Below, one piece after another: positions 15,114 to 23,635 of a DNA stretch of 31,841 bases; the stretch's first letter is position 1; each line of letters opens with the position of its first letter. Made by a program: the position numbers and the translations under genes. Location: contig JAZRZR010000086.1 in NCBI GenBank assembly GCA_045601525.1, positions 1 to 31,841 of the forward strand. The letters are read 5' to 3'. This DNA is from SIG565 sp045601525 (GTDB lineage Bacteria > Bacillota > Clostridia > Oscillospirales > Acutalibacteraceae). The notes under the pieces were generated by a model that searched no databases, was not told the DNA's origin, and was given only the letters and a program-made list of their open reading frames with translations.

Positions 15114-16271
15114 TTGTTGAATAACGCTTCTGATGTTAAAGGTGCCAATATGGCGGCCGTGCTTAAGGTTATACACTCTCAAAAAGCAATTTCAAAGGGA
15201 AATATCGCAACCGAGTTGGGTCTCACAACTGTTACTGTTAATAAGTTGGTTGGTGAACTTTGCGAAAAAAACATTTGTGTGGAAACGGGCGAATATGTTT
15301 CTTATGGCGGTAGAAAAGCCGCTCTTTATAGGATAAATTCCAATTATGCGGTAATATTCGGCGTTCGCCTTACAAGGTCAAGAATTTGCTTTACGGTTTA
15401 TGATTTTTCGCTTCAAAAGATAGAAGAAGAAATTATTGAAATTGGTCTTGAAGAACTAAATTCGGTTCTTAAAATTTTAATAGAAAAACTTTGTTTTTAT
15501 AAGAAAAAATATCTAAAGAAAAATATAATCGGCGCAGGTATTTGTATTCCCGGCCGTGCTTCAAAAAGCGGTGTTGTTATAGATATGCCGGAATATCCCC
15601 ATTGGAATTCTATTGATTTGGGTTTAAGGCTTAAGGATGCTACGGGAATTGATATTTATGTTGATAACGATGCCAATGCCGCCGCCCTTTCTTCAAAATG
15701 GTGCGGATTTTCGGGCAATATGGAGAACTTTGTTTATCTAAAACTTGATGAGGGCCTTGGCGCCGGCGTTATGGTTGATGGTGAGATTTTCAGTGGCAGC
15801 AGTAACTGTGGTTGTGAACTCGGTCATATAACCATAAATGTTTTGGGTGAGCCGTGTAAATGCGGTAGAAAAGGCTGTGCGCAGGCATATCTTGCCGCAT
15901 CCTCTATAAAGGCAAAATGCCAAGAGGCTATCGGTCAAAAATTAACATCAGAAGAAATTACAGCCCTTTATAATGCCGGCAATAAAGAAATTAAAAATAT
16001 ATTAGAGGAATTTGTTTCTTACCTGGGCATTGTGCTTGATAATGTTTTCTTTATCTTTGATACCGAGGCGATAATTTTGCAAAATGCATTAGTTTCTAAT
16101 TTGCCGAGTCTTGCCGAAAAATTAAAGGGTGGCATTTTTGAAAATGAAAAGGGAGAGGTTATAAGGTCTTTCCGCCGCCGCCCACCTGTGTATATTATGA
16201 ATGATGTTGCCGTTAAGGAAGCGTCGGCGGCCGCTATCGTTTATGAAAAATTTATGAAAAATGAGTATTGA
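15114..16271 (+). CDS. ROK-family transcriptional regulator (XylR/NagC-like)
   Basis: About 385 residues: an N-terminal winged helix-turn-helix (about 10-65, 'KGNIATELGLTTVTVNKLVGEL') fused to a ROK sugar-kinase-like domain. The sugar/zinc region is visible in 'DNDANAAAL', 'GAGVMVDGEIFSG', 'ELGHITI' and the zinc motif CKCGRKGCAQAY, which has Gln where Glu is usual. The N-terminal phosphate-binding DxGGT motif of true kinases is degenerate (FGVRLTRS), so this should be a sensor and repressor, not a kinase. The start is a TTG at 15114 or 15117. It precedes the sugar operon by 120 bp, is separated from it by a terminator, and likely controls it and itself. Confidence 0.88.
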   Translation: MLNNASDVKGANMAAVLKVIHSQKAISKGNIATELGLTTVTVNKLVGELCEKNICVETGEYVSYGGRKAALYRINSNYAVIFGVRLTRSRICFTVYDFSLQKIEEEIIEIGLEELNSVLKILIEKLCFYKKKYLKKNIIGAGICIPGRASKSGVVIDMPEYPHWNSIDLGLRLKDATGIDIYVDNDANAAALSSKWCGFSGNMENFVYLKLDEGLGAGVMVDGEIFSGSSNCGCELGHITINVLGEPCKCGRKGCAQAYLAASSIKAKCQEAIGQKLTSEEITALYNAGNKEIKNILEEFVSYLGIVLDNVFFIFDTEAIILQNALVSNLPSLAEKLKGGIFENEKGEVIRSFRRRPPVYIMNDVAVKEASAAAIVYEKFMKNEY

Positions 16272-16302
16272 TATTTTTTGTAAAATATAGTATATTAAAA
16301 TT

Positions 16303-16325
16303 GCGAAATGTAAATTTCGCTTTTT
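16303..16325 (+). terminator. Terminator between the ROK regulator and the sugar operon
   Basis: A 7-bp stem GCGAAAT/ATTTCGC (16303-16309, 16314-16320) is followed directly by TTTTT. Confidence 0.8.
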
Positions 16326-16390
16326 AATCTAAACTTAATAAACCCGATTAACAATCTAATAAAATAAGCCGAAAGGCAGGAGGTAATATT

Positions 16391-17773
16391 ATGGAGAAAA
16401 ATCTAGCAAACTTAAGGGACTACTTTGCCGATTGTACCGAGCGTATAATGAAAACCGATTTCGAAACCTTGGAGAAAATTGCTGACACATTGGTGCAAGC
16501 CAAGGAAAGAGATGCGCAAGTTTTCACAGCAGGTAATGGTGGTAGTGCAGCAACTGCATCGCATTTTTGTAACGATTTGGCAAAAGGCTGCCGTATTTTA
16601 GGCCGTGTAGGCTTCAAAACCCAGTGCCTTTCCGATTCTTCACCCGTTTTAACTTGCCTTGCAAATGACTTTTCTTATGAAGATGCCTATGAAATTCAAC
16701 TTCGCACCAAAGCAAAAAGAGGAGATGTGATTGTTGTATTTTCAGGTAGCGGAAATTCCGAAAATGTTGTTCGTGCGATTAAGGCTGCAAATGAGATGGG
16801 CTTAATTTCTATTGCCTTCTTGGGCCGTGATGGCGGAAAGTTAAATAATCAATGTACATATCAGGTAATCGCCCCCACTGAATCTATGGAGGAACTTGAA
16901 GATATGCATATGCTTTACTGTCACGCTTTGGCAGTAAATATTCGCAAAAAGCTCGAAAACATTTGGGATATGGAAATTATTCGTGATTGCACCACACCCA
17001 AATTCAAGAGCGCCCTCTTTGATTTTGATGGTACTGTTAGCCTTATAAGAAGCGGTTGGCAGGATGTTATGATTCCTTATTTTGTAGAGGTTTTGTCAGC
17101 CGTTAAGGGCGAAAATGAAACCGATGCCGATATTTTGCAAATTGTAAGAGATTTTGTTGATACCCTTACAGGTAAACAAACAATATTCCAGTGTATAAGG
17201 CTTGACGAAGAGGTTGTAAAGCGTGGCGGTGAGCATCAAGACCCGCTTGTATATAAGCACGAATATCTTCGTCGCTTATCTGAAAAAACAAAGGACCGCA
17301 TTAAAGGTCTTGAAAATGGCACAATCAATCCCGAGGAGCTTATTGTTCCCGGTTGTCACGAGTTTGTAAACGCATTAAAGGCAAATGGAATAACCTGTCG
17401 TTTGGCAAGCGGCACCGATGAGGTTGATGTGCTTCGTGAAGCAAAACTCTTGGGCCTTGATAAACTATTTGATGGTCGAGTTTACGGTGCACACGATGGC
17501 GTTCTTGAGTGTTCGAAAGAACTTGTTATTAAGTCGCTTATAGAGGAAGAGGGCATAAAGCCCGAGGAACTTATTTCCTTTGGCGACGGATATGTTGAAA
17601 TCGAACTTGTTGCAAATCTTGGCGGTTATACAGTAGGTGTTGCCACTGATGAGGAGAAAAAGATGGGTGTTAACGATTGGAAACGCAATCGCTTAAAGGC
17701 TGCAGGCGCCGATATGATTATTCCTGATTTTAAGGGCGCACAAAGACTTATTAAATACATTGGAGGTAAATAA
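16391..17773 (+). CDS. Fusion protein: SIS sugar-phosphate isomerase (GmhA-like) + HAD hydrolase
   Basis: Residues 1-195 are a SIS domain resembling sedoheptulose-7-phosphate isomerase GmhA, with phosphosugar loops AGNGGSAATASHFCNDLAKG (about 47-66) and VFSGSGNSENVV (about 115-126). Residues 205-460 are a HAD phosphatase with motif I DFDGT (D211, D213) and a late motif FGDGYVEIE (D399). There is a large helical cap between them (about 225-330). Both halves look intact, so one chain would isomerise a phosphosugar and dephosphorylate it or a related ester. A good GGAGG site precedes the ATG. The next gene starts two bases after its stop, making this the head of a tight four-gene unit. The true substrate is unknown. 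Confidence 0.85.
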   Translation: MEKNLANLRDYFADCTERIMKTDFETLEKIADTLVQAKERDAQVFTAGNGGSAATASHFCNDLAKGCRILGRVGFKTQCLSDSSPVLTCLANDFSYEDAYEIQLRTKAKRGDVIVVFSGSGNSENVVRAIKAANEMGLISIAFLGRDGGKLNNQCTYQVIAPTESMEELEDMHMLYCHALAVNIRKKLENIWDMEIIRDCTTPKFKSALFDFDGTVSLIRSGWQDVMIPYFVEVLSAVKGENETDADILQIVRDFVDTLTGKQTIFQCIRLDEEVVKRGGEHQDPLVYKHEYLRRLSEKTKDRIKGLENGTINPEELIVPGCHEFVNALKANGITCRLASGTDEVDVLREAKLLGLDKLFDGRVYGAHDGVLECSKELVIKSLIEEEGIKPEELISFGDGYVEIELVANLGGYTVGVATDEEKKMGVNDWKRNRLKAAGADMIIPDFKGAQRLIKYIGGK

Positions 17774-17775
17774 TT

Positions 17776-18753
17776 ATGCCTTTTGAGAAATTTGACCGCA
17801 GTCAGCTTAATATTTTGCCCTTAAATCAGCGTATCCACGATGTTGATTTGAAGGCAGTTTTGCGTGATGTTGATACATACGACCCCGAATTTTCACACCC
17901 TCATATTGATAAATTGGCCGAGGCAATCGTTAGCGCCCGTAGAGAACACAACGCAACCGTTCTTATGATGTACGGCGCCCACGTTATTCGTACAGGTAAC
18001 GCTGATTTTATGATTGAGCTTATGAAGAGGGGACTTGTTACTCATTTTGCAACAAACGGTGCAGGTTCTATTCACGATTTTGAGCTTGCAAAGATAGGTT
18101 ATACTTGTGAAAGTGTTGCCAAATATATAAGCGAAGGTCAGTTTGGTCTTTGGCAAGAAACCGGCGAAATCAACGAGATTATAAAAGAGGGCGTCAAGGA
18201 TGGTCTTGGCTGGGGCGAGGCAATCGGTAGATATATTTGGGAAAACAATTTCCCTTACCGTGAACATAGCGTGCTTGCTATGGGCTATCATTTAGGTGTG
18301 CCTTGTACAGTTCATATAGGCATCGGTAACGATATTATCCACGAGCACCCAAATTGCGACGGCGCGGCTATGGGTAAGGCTTCTTATGATGATTTCCTTA
18401 TCTATGCCCGTAGCATTCAAAATCTCGAACACGGCGTTTTCCTTGATTTCGGTTCGGCAGTTGCAGGTCCCGAGGTTTACCTTAAGGCGCTTGCAATGGC
18501 GAGGAATGTGGCTCATCAAAAGGGCGAAAAGATTACTGATTTTTCAACGGCAGTTTTTGATATACAACCTATCGACGATAGCGAGGGCTATAATGTAGCA
18601 CCGCCTAAATCGGACCCCCGTTACTATTTCCGTCCTTGGAAAACAATCTTGGCAAGAAGTGTTGCTGATGGTGGTAGAGGTTATTATGTACGCGGCGAGC
18701 ATCACAAAACAGTTCCCGCCCTTGCAAAAAAGGTTTTCGAACTTGATAAATAA
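17776..18753 (+). CDS. Deoxyhypusine-synthase-like NAD-binding protein, unknown function
   Basis: The 325-residue soluble protein shows a pattern I associate with the deoxyhypusine synthase fold: ATVLMMYGAHVIRTG and LVTHFATNGAGSIHDFEL (compare the TTAGGVEED region), HLGVPCTVHIGIGNDIIHEHP (compare the PVFSPALTDGS region) and VFLDFGSAVAGPEVYLKAL (compare the GGGVVKHHIANA region). The catalytic lysine segment of true deoxyhypusine synthase is not recognisable, and bacteria lack the eIF5A substrate. I infer an NAD-dependent reaction on a sugar or polyol made by the neighbouring SIS-HAD and PfkB enzymes. It lies between them with 2-bp and 11-bp gaps. The fold call comes from motif memory only. Confidence 0.6.
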   Translation: MPFEKFDRSQLNILPLNQRIHDVDLKAVLRDVDTYDPEFSHPHIDKLAEAIVSARREHNATVLMMYGAHVIRTGNADFMIELMKRGLVTHFATNGAGSIHDFELAKIGYTCESVAKYISEGQFGLWQETGEINEIIKEGVKDGLGWGEAIGRYIWENNFPYREHSVLAMGYHLGVPCTVHIGIGNDIIHEHPNCDGAAMGKASYDDFLIYARSIQNLEHGVFLDFGSAVAGPEVYLKALAMARNVAHQKGEKITDFSTAVFDIQPIDDSEGYNVAPPKSDPRYYFRPWKTILARSVADGGRGYYVRGEHHKTVPALAKKVFELDK

Positions 18754-18764
18754 TAGGTGAGAAT

Positions 18765-19808
18765 ATGAATATTGAAAAAATTCTTGATGCACTTAAGCGA
18801 ACAAATGATGCGAAAATAGTAGTTTTCGGTGATTATTGCCTTGATAAATATCTTTATTCAGACCCCGCCGAAGATGATGTATCGGTTGAAACAGGTATGC
18901 CTGCTTGGCAAATCTATTCAAAGAGCATTGCGGCAGGAGTTGGCGGCACTATCACTAACAATCTTTGCGCTTTAGGTGCCAATGTAATATGCGTTGGCGC
19001 TATAGGGGACGATGGCGAGGGCTATGAGGTTATGAAGGCCCTTCGTGAGCGAGGCGCCGATACTTCTTATATGATTACCGACCCCGATATTTGCACCGCC
19101 ACATATACAAAGCCCATGAGAAAAACCGAAAACGGTTGGAAAGAGGATATTCGTCTTGATTTCCGTAATCGTTCTTTTGGCTCGGAAAGGCTTTGGGATG
19201 CCCTTGTTGAAAGTTTCAAAAAGGCATTGGAAAAGTGCGATGCCGCTATTGTTACCGACCAGTTTTTCGAAAGAAACACAGGTGTTGTAAGCGATAGCGT
19301 TAGAGAGGCAGTAAATAAAATAGCGGCCGAAAATCCCGAAAAACCCATTTTGGTTGACTCTCGTGCTTTTGCGGCCGAGTTTAAGAATATGTATGTTAAG
19401 TGCAATAATTATGAGCTTATGAAATATTGCGGTATGGCAGGTTCACCCGAAAATTTCGTTGATATTAAAAACGGCGGTGAGAAGTTAAAAAGTATGACAG
19501 GCCGACCCGTTTTTATCACCCGCAATAAAGATGGTATTGCCGTATTTGAAAATGAGCTTGTATGCGTGCCCGCATATCCCCCTAAGGGTGAAATCGATGT
19601 TTGCGGTGCAGGAGATGCTTCAAATGCGGGTATTGCTTTAGGCCTCTCCTTAGGTCTTAGCTGCGCCGAGGCGGCAGTTATTGCTTGCGCAGTTTCTTCG
19701 GTTACAATTGAGCAAATCGGCACAACAGGCACATCTACACCTGCCCAAGCATCAGAGCGTGCAAAGGCAATCTTCGAAATGTACTTAAAACAAGAGGAAA
19801 AACTATGA
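18765..19808 (+). CDS. PfkB-family carbohydrate kinase (HldA/RfaE-like)
   Basis: The 347-residue protein begins with the N-terminal PfkB strand (IVVFGDYCLDKYLY), then the GG-containing segment AAGVGGTITNNLCALGANV near 62-80, and ends with the anion-hole motif DVCGAGDASNAGIALG, whose Asp284 is the expected catalytic base. The N-terminal region is closest in style to heptose-7-phosphate kinases (HldE kinase domain), but there is no nucleotidyltransferase domain. It should phosphorylate a sugar or sugar phosphate linked to the SIS-HAD enzyme in the same operon. The next gene overlaps its stop by 4 bp (ATGA). Confidence 0.87.
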   Translation: MNIEKILDALKRTNDAKIVVFGDYCLDKYLYSDPAEDDVSVETGMPAWQIYSKSIAAGVGGTITNNLCALGANVICVGAIGDDGEGYEVMKALRERGADTSYMITDPDICTATYTKPMRKTENGWKEDIRLDFRNRSFGSERLWDALVESFKKALEKCDAAIVTDQFFERNTGVVSDSVREAVNKIAAENPEKPILVDSRAFAAEFKNMYVKCNNYELMKYCGMAGSPENFVDIKNGGEKLKSMTGRPVFITRNKDGIAVFENELVCVPAYPPKGEIDVCGAGDASNAGIALGLSLGLSCAEAAVIACAVSSVTIEQIGTTGTSTPAQASERAKAIFEMYLKQEEKL

Positions 19809-20200
19809 AAATTTTAGTGGTTGATGCTCAAGGCGGCGGAATAGGCAAACAACTTGTTTTGGCCATTAAAGAGCATATTCCCAGTGCCGAAATAATGGCG
19901 GTTGGCACAAATAGTGCGGCAACTGCTGTTATGCTGAAGGCGGGTGCTACCCATGCGGCTACAGGGGAAAATGCAGTTGTTGTAGCGGCAAAAAAGGCTG
20001 ATATTATAGTAGGTCCCGTAGGTATAGTAATTGCCGATTCGCTTTATGGTGAGGTAACGCCTAAAATGGCAACCGCCATAGCTCAAAGCAATGCCAAGCG
20101 CATACTTATCCCGTTTAATCAATGTGATAATATAATCGTGGGTGTGAATTGCACTATTTCACAACAAATTAAAAATGTTATTGAAGAGATAATAAGATGA
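19805..20200 (+). CDS. DUF3842 family protein
   Basis: The 131-residue protein starts MKILVVDAQGGGIGKQLV, a glycine-rich nucleotide-binding-like loop, and ends with ILIPFNQCDNIIVGV, both typical of DUF3842 proteins of Firmicutes. No function is established for the family. It overlaps the kinase gene by 4 bp, which suggests translational coupling and a shared process. A perfect hairpin follows the stop. Confidence 0.82.
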   Translation: MKILVVDAQGGGIGKQLVLAIKEHIPSAEIMAVGTNSAATAVMLKAGATHAATGENAVVVAAKKADIIVGPVGIVIADSLYGEVTPKMATAIAQSNAKRILIPFNQCDNIIVGVNCTISQQIKNVIEEIIR

Positions 20201-20234
20201 TTTTTAGGGCGGTTGAAAACAACCGCCCTAAAAA
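20201..20234. terminator. Perfect 15-bp hairpin after the sugar operon
   Basis: The arms 20201-20215 and 20220-20234 are fully complementary around an AAAA loop (GGGCGGTTG/CAACCGCCC core). The + strand lacks a T-run after the stem, so it may be a weak terminator or an mRNA-stabilising 3' structure. Confidence 0.6.
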
Positions 20235-20286
20235 TATTCACAAATAAACGCAATTTGTAAATTTGAGTAAACAACTATTAAAAAAA

Positions 20287-20315
20287 TTGACTTTTTAATA
20301 AGTTGAAAGTATTAT
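20287..20315 (+). promoter_or_regulatory. Promoter of the GH2 gene
   Basis: TTGACT (20287-20292) and TATTAT (20310-20315) with 17-bp spacing lie 34 bp ahead of the ATG at 20350. A GTGGGGG ribosome site directly precedes the start region. Confidence 0.6.
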
Positions 20316-20349
20316 AAAAATGTAATTTTAAGTATGTGGGGGCATTATT

Positions 20350-22581
20350 ATGTCAGTTGCAAATCGAAATATAATTTTGCGAGACGGTTGGCTTTTTCAT
20401 AAGGGTGAATTAGCGCGTGTGCCCGAAACCGACCATAATTCCACCTATCGTTCAAATATGGCGGGCTTTGGTCTTTCTCTTTTTAATATGTTTGGCGAGG
20501 GCGTAGAGTGGAAGAACGTAAAAATGCCGCACGATTGGCTCACCGAGGAGGGCTTTGACACATCGGCTGCCGTTGCAAGTGGATTTAAGAGAAGAGAAAC
20601 CGCTTGGTATTATCTTGAATTTGAGTTGGAAAATGAAGAAGTAGAGGAAGCCTTGCTTGTTTTTGAGGGCGTTTTAGGTCATAGCACAGTATATGTGAAC
20701 GGCACAATCGCCGTTCGTAGTTTTACGGGCTACACAAAGTTCTCGTGCGATGTTGAGCCTTATCTTAATAAGGGCAAAAATACAATTGCCGTTTATGTGG
20801 ATGGCCGAAGGCGTGAGGGCTGGTGGTATGAGGGCGCAGGCATTTATCGCCCTGTTTATTTAGAACTTCGTCGTCATCAAAAATTCGATTCCCAAGATTA
20901 TTTTATCCGTAGCGAAAAAAACGAAAACGGCTTTAATATACACACAACCCTTAATATATCTGGAGTGGAGGAAGGCACATATTCGGTTAAGGTTACTGCC
21001 TTTGATAAAGAGGGTAATATCGTTGCCGAAGATAAAATTACCGCCGCAAACAAAATCGATATAGTTCAAAATATAGAAAATCCAATACTTTGGAGCCCCG
21101 AATGTCCCTATTTATATACAGTAAAATGTGAACTTATTAAAGATGAAGAGGTTTATGATACCATAACCCAAAAGGTTGGTCTTAGAACAATCGAATGGAA
21201 AAATGACGGTATGTATCTCAACGGTTCAAGGTATCAGATAAAGGGCATTTGCTGCCATCAAGACCATAATGGTGTAGGTGCCGCAACAACTAAAGAACTT
21301 ATCGATTATCGCCTTGATATTTTGAAAGATTTGGGTGCCAATGCATATCGTTGTGCCCATCATGCAGTAAGCGATGATGTGTTAAATTTTTGCGATGAAA
21401 AGGGGCTTCTTGTTATGGCTGAGAATCGCAACTTTTCGGTTTGCACAGATGTGTTAAAGCAGTTAGAGGCATTGGTTAAGCAGGCAAGAAATCACCCCTC
21501 GGTGTTTATGTATAGCCTCTTTAATGAGGAACGTTGGCAAAGCGAGCCGCAGGGTCCTCGTATCTTTAGAAAAATGCACAAGCATCTATTAAAATATGAC
21601 GATACCCGTATTGTTGCAGGTGCACAAAGCTGCGGCGCACTTAATACCGAAGAATATAATACAACCTATGTTATGGACATTGTGGGTGTAAACTATAATC
21701 TTCCCGATTACGATAAAATTCACGAAAAATTTCCCAATAAATGTATTTTAGGTACCGAAAACTGTCCTACATTTGCAACTCGCGGTATTTATAAAACCGA
21801 GGGTGAGTATTATGCAAATTATGGTGATGAATGGCCGAAAGATTGGTCGCAATCAATAGAAGAAACAATGGAAACTGTAATGGCTCGGCCCTTTGTTGCG
21901 GGTTGCTTTGCTTGGAGCGGTTTTGATTACCGAGGTGAGCCGCAACCAAAGGTTTGGCCAAGCGTTTCATCACATTGGGGTTTTACAGATTATTGCGGCT
22001 TTTATAAGGATACCGCATATTTGCTTATGTCCTATTATAAAACCGAACCGTTGGTGCACCTTTTACCCCATTGGAATTGGAACGATGGCGAAACAGTAAG
22101 GGTATGCACCTACACCAATGCCGATACTGTTGAACTCTTCTTAAACGGAAACTCTTTAGGTGAAAAAAAGGTGGAAAGAATGCGTGCCGAGTGGCAGGTA
22201 CCTTTCAAAAAGGGTAGCATTAAGTCGGTGGCCAAGCGTGGCGATGTAATAGTTAGTGATGAGCGCCATACAGTAGGTGAGCCTTATGCTCTAAAACTTG
22301 TAAATGTGGAGAAAAAAGGTTATGATAACCGTATTGTAAATGTCTTTGCGGTGGATAAAAACGGAGACGTTATTCCTGATTATTGCGGAGAGGTTTCTTT
22401 CGATTATCCCGAAGGCGCAAATATGGGTGTGGGCAATGGAGACCCCACAAATCATATTAGTGAGCGTAGCGATAAAATCCCGCTCTTTAACGGTATGGCG
22501 CAAATAATATTGTGTGGAGGAAAGGGCAAACTAACGGCAAAGGCCGAGGGCTTAAAGGAAGCCGAAATCAGTCTTATATAG
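20350..22581 (+). CDS. Glycoside hydrolase family 2 (beta-galactosidase/beta-glucuronidase-like) with DUF4982
   Basis: 743 residues with the GH2 domain order: sugar-binding jelly roll (about 1-180; VKMPHDWL, ETAWYYLEF, WYEGAGIYRPVYLEL), immunoglobulin-like domain (about 185-275), TIM barrel (about 280-580), then a DUF4982 module (GETVRVCTYTNADTVELFLNG) and a further beta domain. The acid/base is probably E393 in SLFNEERW and the nucleophile E470 in ILGTENCPT. There is no signal peptide, so it should act in the cytoplasm on imported oligosaccharides. The exact beta-linked sugar cannot be read. It sits behind the ROK-controlled sugar operon and before an SDR and a sugar isomerase, consistent with one glycan-use locus. 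Confidence 0.92.
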   Translation: MSVANRNIILRDGWLFHKGELARVPETDHNSTYRSNMAGFGLSLFNMFGEGVEWKNVKMPHDWLTEEGFDTSAAVASGFKRRETAWYYLEFELENEEVEEALLVFEGVLGHSTVYVNGTIAVRSFTGYTKFSCDVEPYLNKGKNTIAVYVDGRRREGWWYEGAGIYRPVYLELRRHQKFDSQDYFIRSEKNENGFNIHTTLNISGVEEGTYSVKVTAFDKEGNIVAEDKITAANKIDIVQNIENPILWSPECPYLYTVKCELIKDEEVYDTITQKVGLRTIEWKNDGMYLNGSRYQIKGICCHQDHNGVGAATTKELIDYRLDILKDLGANAYRCAHHAVSDDVLNFCDEKGLLVMAENRNFSVCTDVLKQLEALVKQARNHPSVFMYSLFNEERWQSEPQGPRIFRKMHKHLLKYDDTRIVAGAQSCGALNTEEYNTTYVMDIVGVNYNLPDYDKIHEKFPNKCILGTENCPTFATRGIYKTEGEYYANYGDEWPKDWSQSIEETMETVMARPFVAGCFAWSGFDYRGEPQPKVWPSVSSHWGFTDYCGFYKDTAYLLMSYYKTEPLVHLLPHWNWNDGETVRVCTYTNADTVELFLNGNSLGEKKVERMRAEWQVPFKKGSIKSVAKRGDVIVSDERHTVGEPYALKLVNVEKKGYDNRIVNVFAVDKNGDVIPDYCGEVSFDYPEGANMGVGNGDPTNHISERSDKIPLFNGMAQIILCGGKGKLTAKAEGLKEAEISLI

Positions 22582-22587
22582 TTAAAA

Positions 22588-22619
22588 CAATGCCGAGATT
22601 ACCTCGGCATTGCTTTTTT
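22588..22619 (+). terminator. Terminator after the GH2 gene
   Basis: A 10-bp stem CAATGCCGAG/CTCGGCATTG (22588-22597, 22603-22612) is followed by CTTTTTTG. Confidence 0.93.
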
Positions 22620-22659
22620 GTTGCTATTTTGTTAAAATGTTAGTAGTGGAGGGAAAGGT

Positions 22660-23535
22660 ATGAATGTTGCTCAATGGTTAAAATCAAATACAAATTCCCT
22701 AAAGGGTAAAACGGTTGCCGTAACGGGTAGTACAGGTGGTATCGGCAAGGAGCTTTGTCGTTATATCGCAATGCTTGGCGGTAATCTTATTTTGCTTGAT
22801 AGAAGTTTTGAGCGAAGTAATGCCCATCGCAAAGAACTGTTAGAGCAAAACCCCGATATATCGGTTAGATGCATTACACTTGATTTGTCGGTTTTTGCAT
22901 CAATAAAAATAGTCGCCGAACAACTCACCACTCTTGAATTCGATTTTTTTGTACACAATGCAGGGGCATATAGTATCCCTAGAAATAAAACCGATATAGG
23001 CTTTGACAATGTATTTCAGATAAATTTTGTCGCACCATATTATATTATTAGGAAACTGTTGGAAAATGGCTTTGGCGGTAGGGTGGTTGTTGTGGGTAGC
23101 ATTGCCCATAACTATTCGAAAATTGACCCTTTGGATATAGATTTTTCACATCAAAAGGCGGCCTCAAGAGTTTATGGAAATGCAAAGCGCTTCCTTATGT
23201 TTTCCCTCTATGAATTATTTGAACAAAAGCAAAAAGCAACACTTTCGGTAACCCATCCTGGTATTACCTTTACAAATATAACCGCCCACTATCCAAAGGC
23301 TATATTTTGGCTTATAAAGGAGCCTATGAAACTTATATTTATGTCGGTTAAAAAGGCCGCCCTTTCTGTGCTTTTGGGGCTGTTTAGTGAAACTCGGCAT
23401 AGTGAGTGGTTGGGACCTCGTATATTTAATGTTTGGGGCTTGCCAAGACTTGCTCATCTAAAAACAGTATCTAAACAAGAAAGCGAAAAGATAGGTGAAA
23501 TAGCCCAAGAAATATATCTGAGAATAAACAAATAA
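22660..23535 (+). CDS. Short-chain dehydrogenase/reductase (SDR)
   Basis: The 291-residue protein has a classical SDR layout: cofactor loop TGSTGGIG near 23-30, an acidic LLDRS that may favour NAD(H), NAG near residue 105 (FVHNAGAY), the catalytic Ser in VVVGSIAHN and YGNAK (Y-x-x-x-K) near 174-178. The C-terminal half is longer than in minimal SDRs and resembles the WWOX/retinol-dehydrogenase-like subgroup. The substrate is unknown. A GGAGGGAAAGG site precedes the ATG. Confidence 0.88.
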   Translation: MNVAQWLKSNTNSLKGKTVAVTGSTGGIGKELCRYIAMLGGNLILLDRSFERSNAHRKELLEQNPDISVRCITLDLSVFASIKIVAEQLTTLEFDFFVHNAGAYSIPRNKTDIGFDNVFQINFVAPYYIIRKLLENGFGGRVVVVGSIAHNYSKIDPLDIDFSHQKAASRVYGNAKRFLMFSLYELFEQKQKATLSVTHPGITFTNITAHYPKAIFWLIKEPMKLIFMSVKKAALSVLLGLFSETRHSEWLGPRIFNVWGLPRLAHLKTVSKQESEKIGEIAQEIYLRINK

Positions 23536-23572
23536 AAAGCAATATTGTTTCACTTATAAGCAAAATGTTGGC

Positions 23573-23601
23573 TTTACACAAATAAAATAGTGCAGTATAA
23601 T
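23573..23601 (+). promoter_or_regulatory. Promoter of the sugar isomerase/epimerase gene
   Basis: TTTACA (23573-23578) and TATAAT (23596-23601) are separated by 17 bp; an ATTGT-6-ACAAT dyad (23605-23620) lies at the transcript start. Confidence 0.72.
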
Positions 23602-23635
23602 TTCATTGTAAAAAAACAATAAGGGGGATTTTATT

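Noticed and set aside
16391..19808. ADP- or GDP-heptose synthesis cluster
   Set aside because: SIS, HAD and PfkB parts resemble it, but there is no nucleotidyltransferase and there are DHS-like and DUF3842 genes instead.
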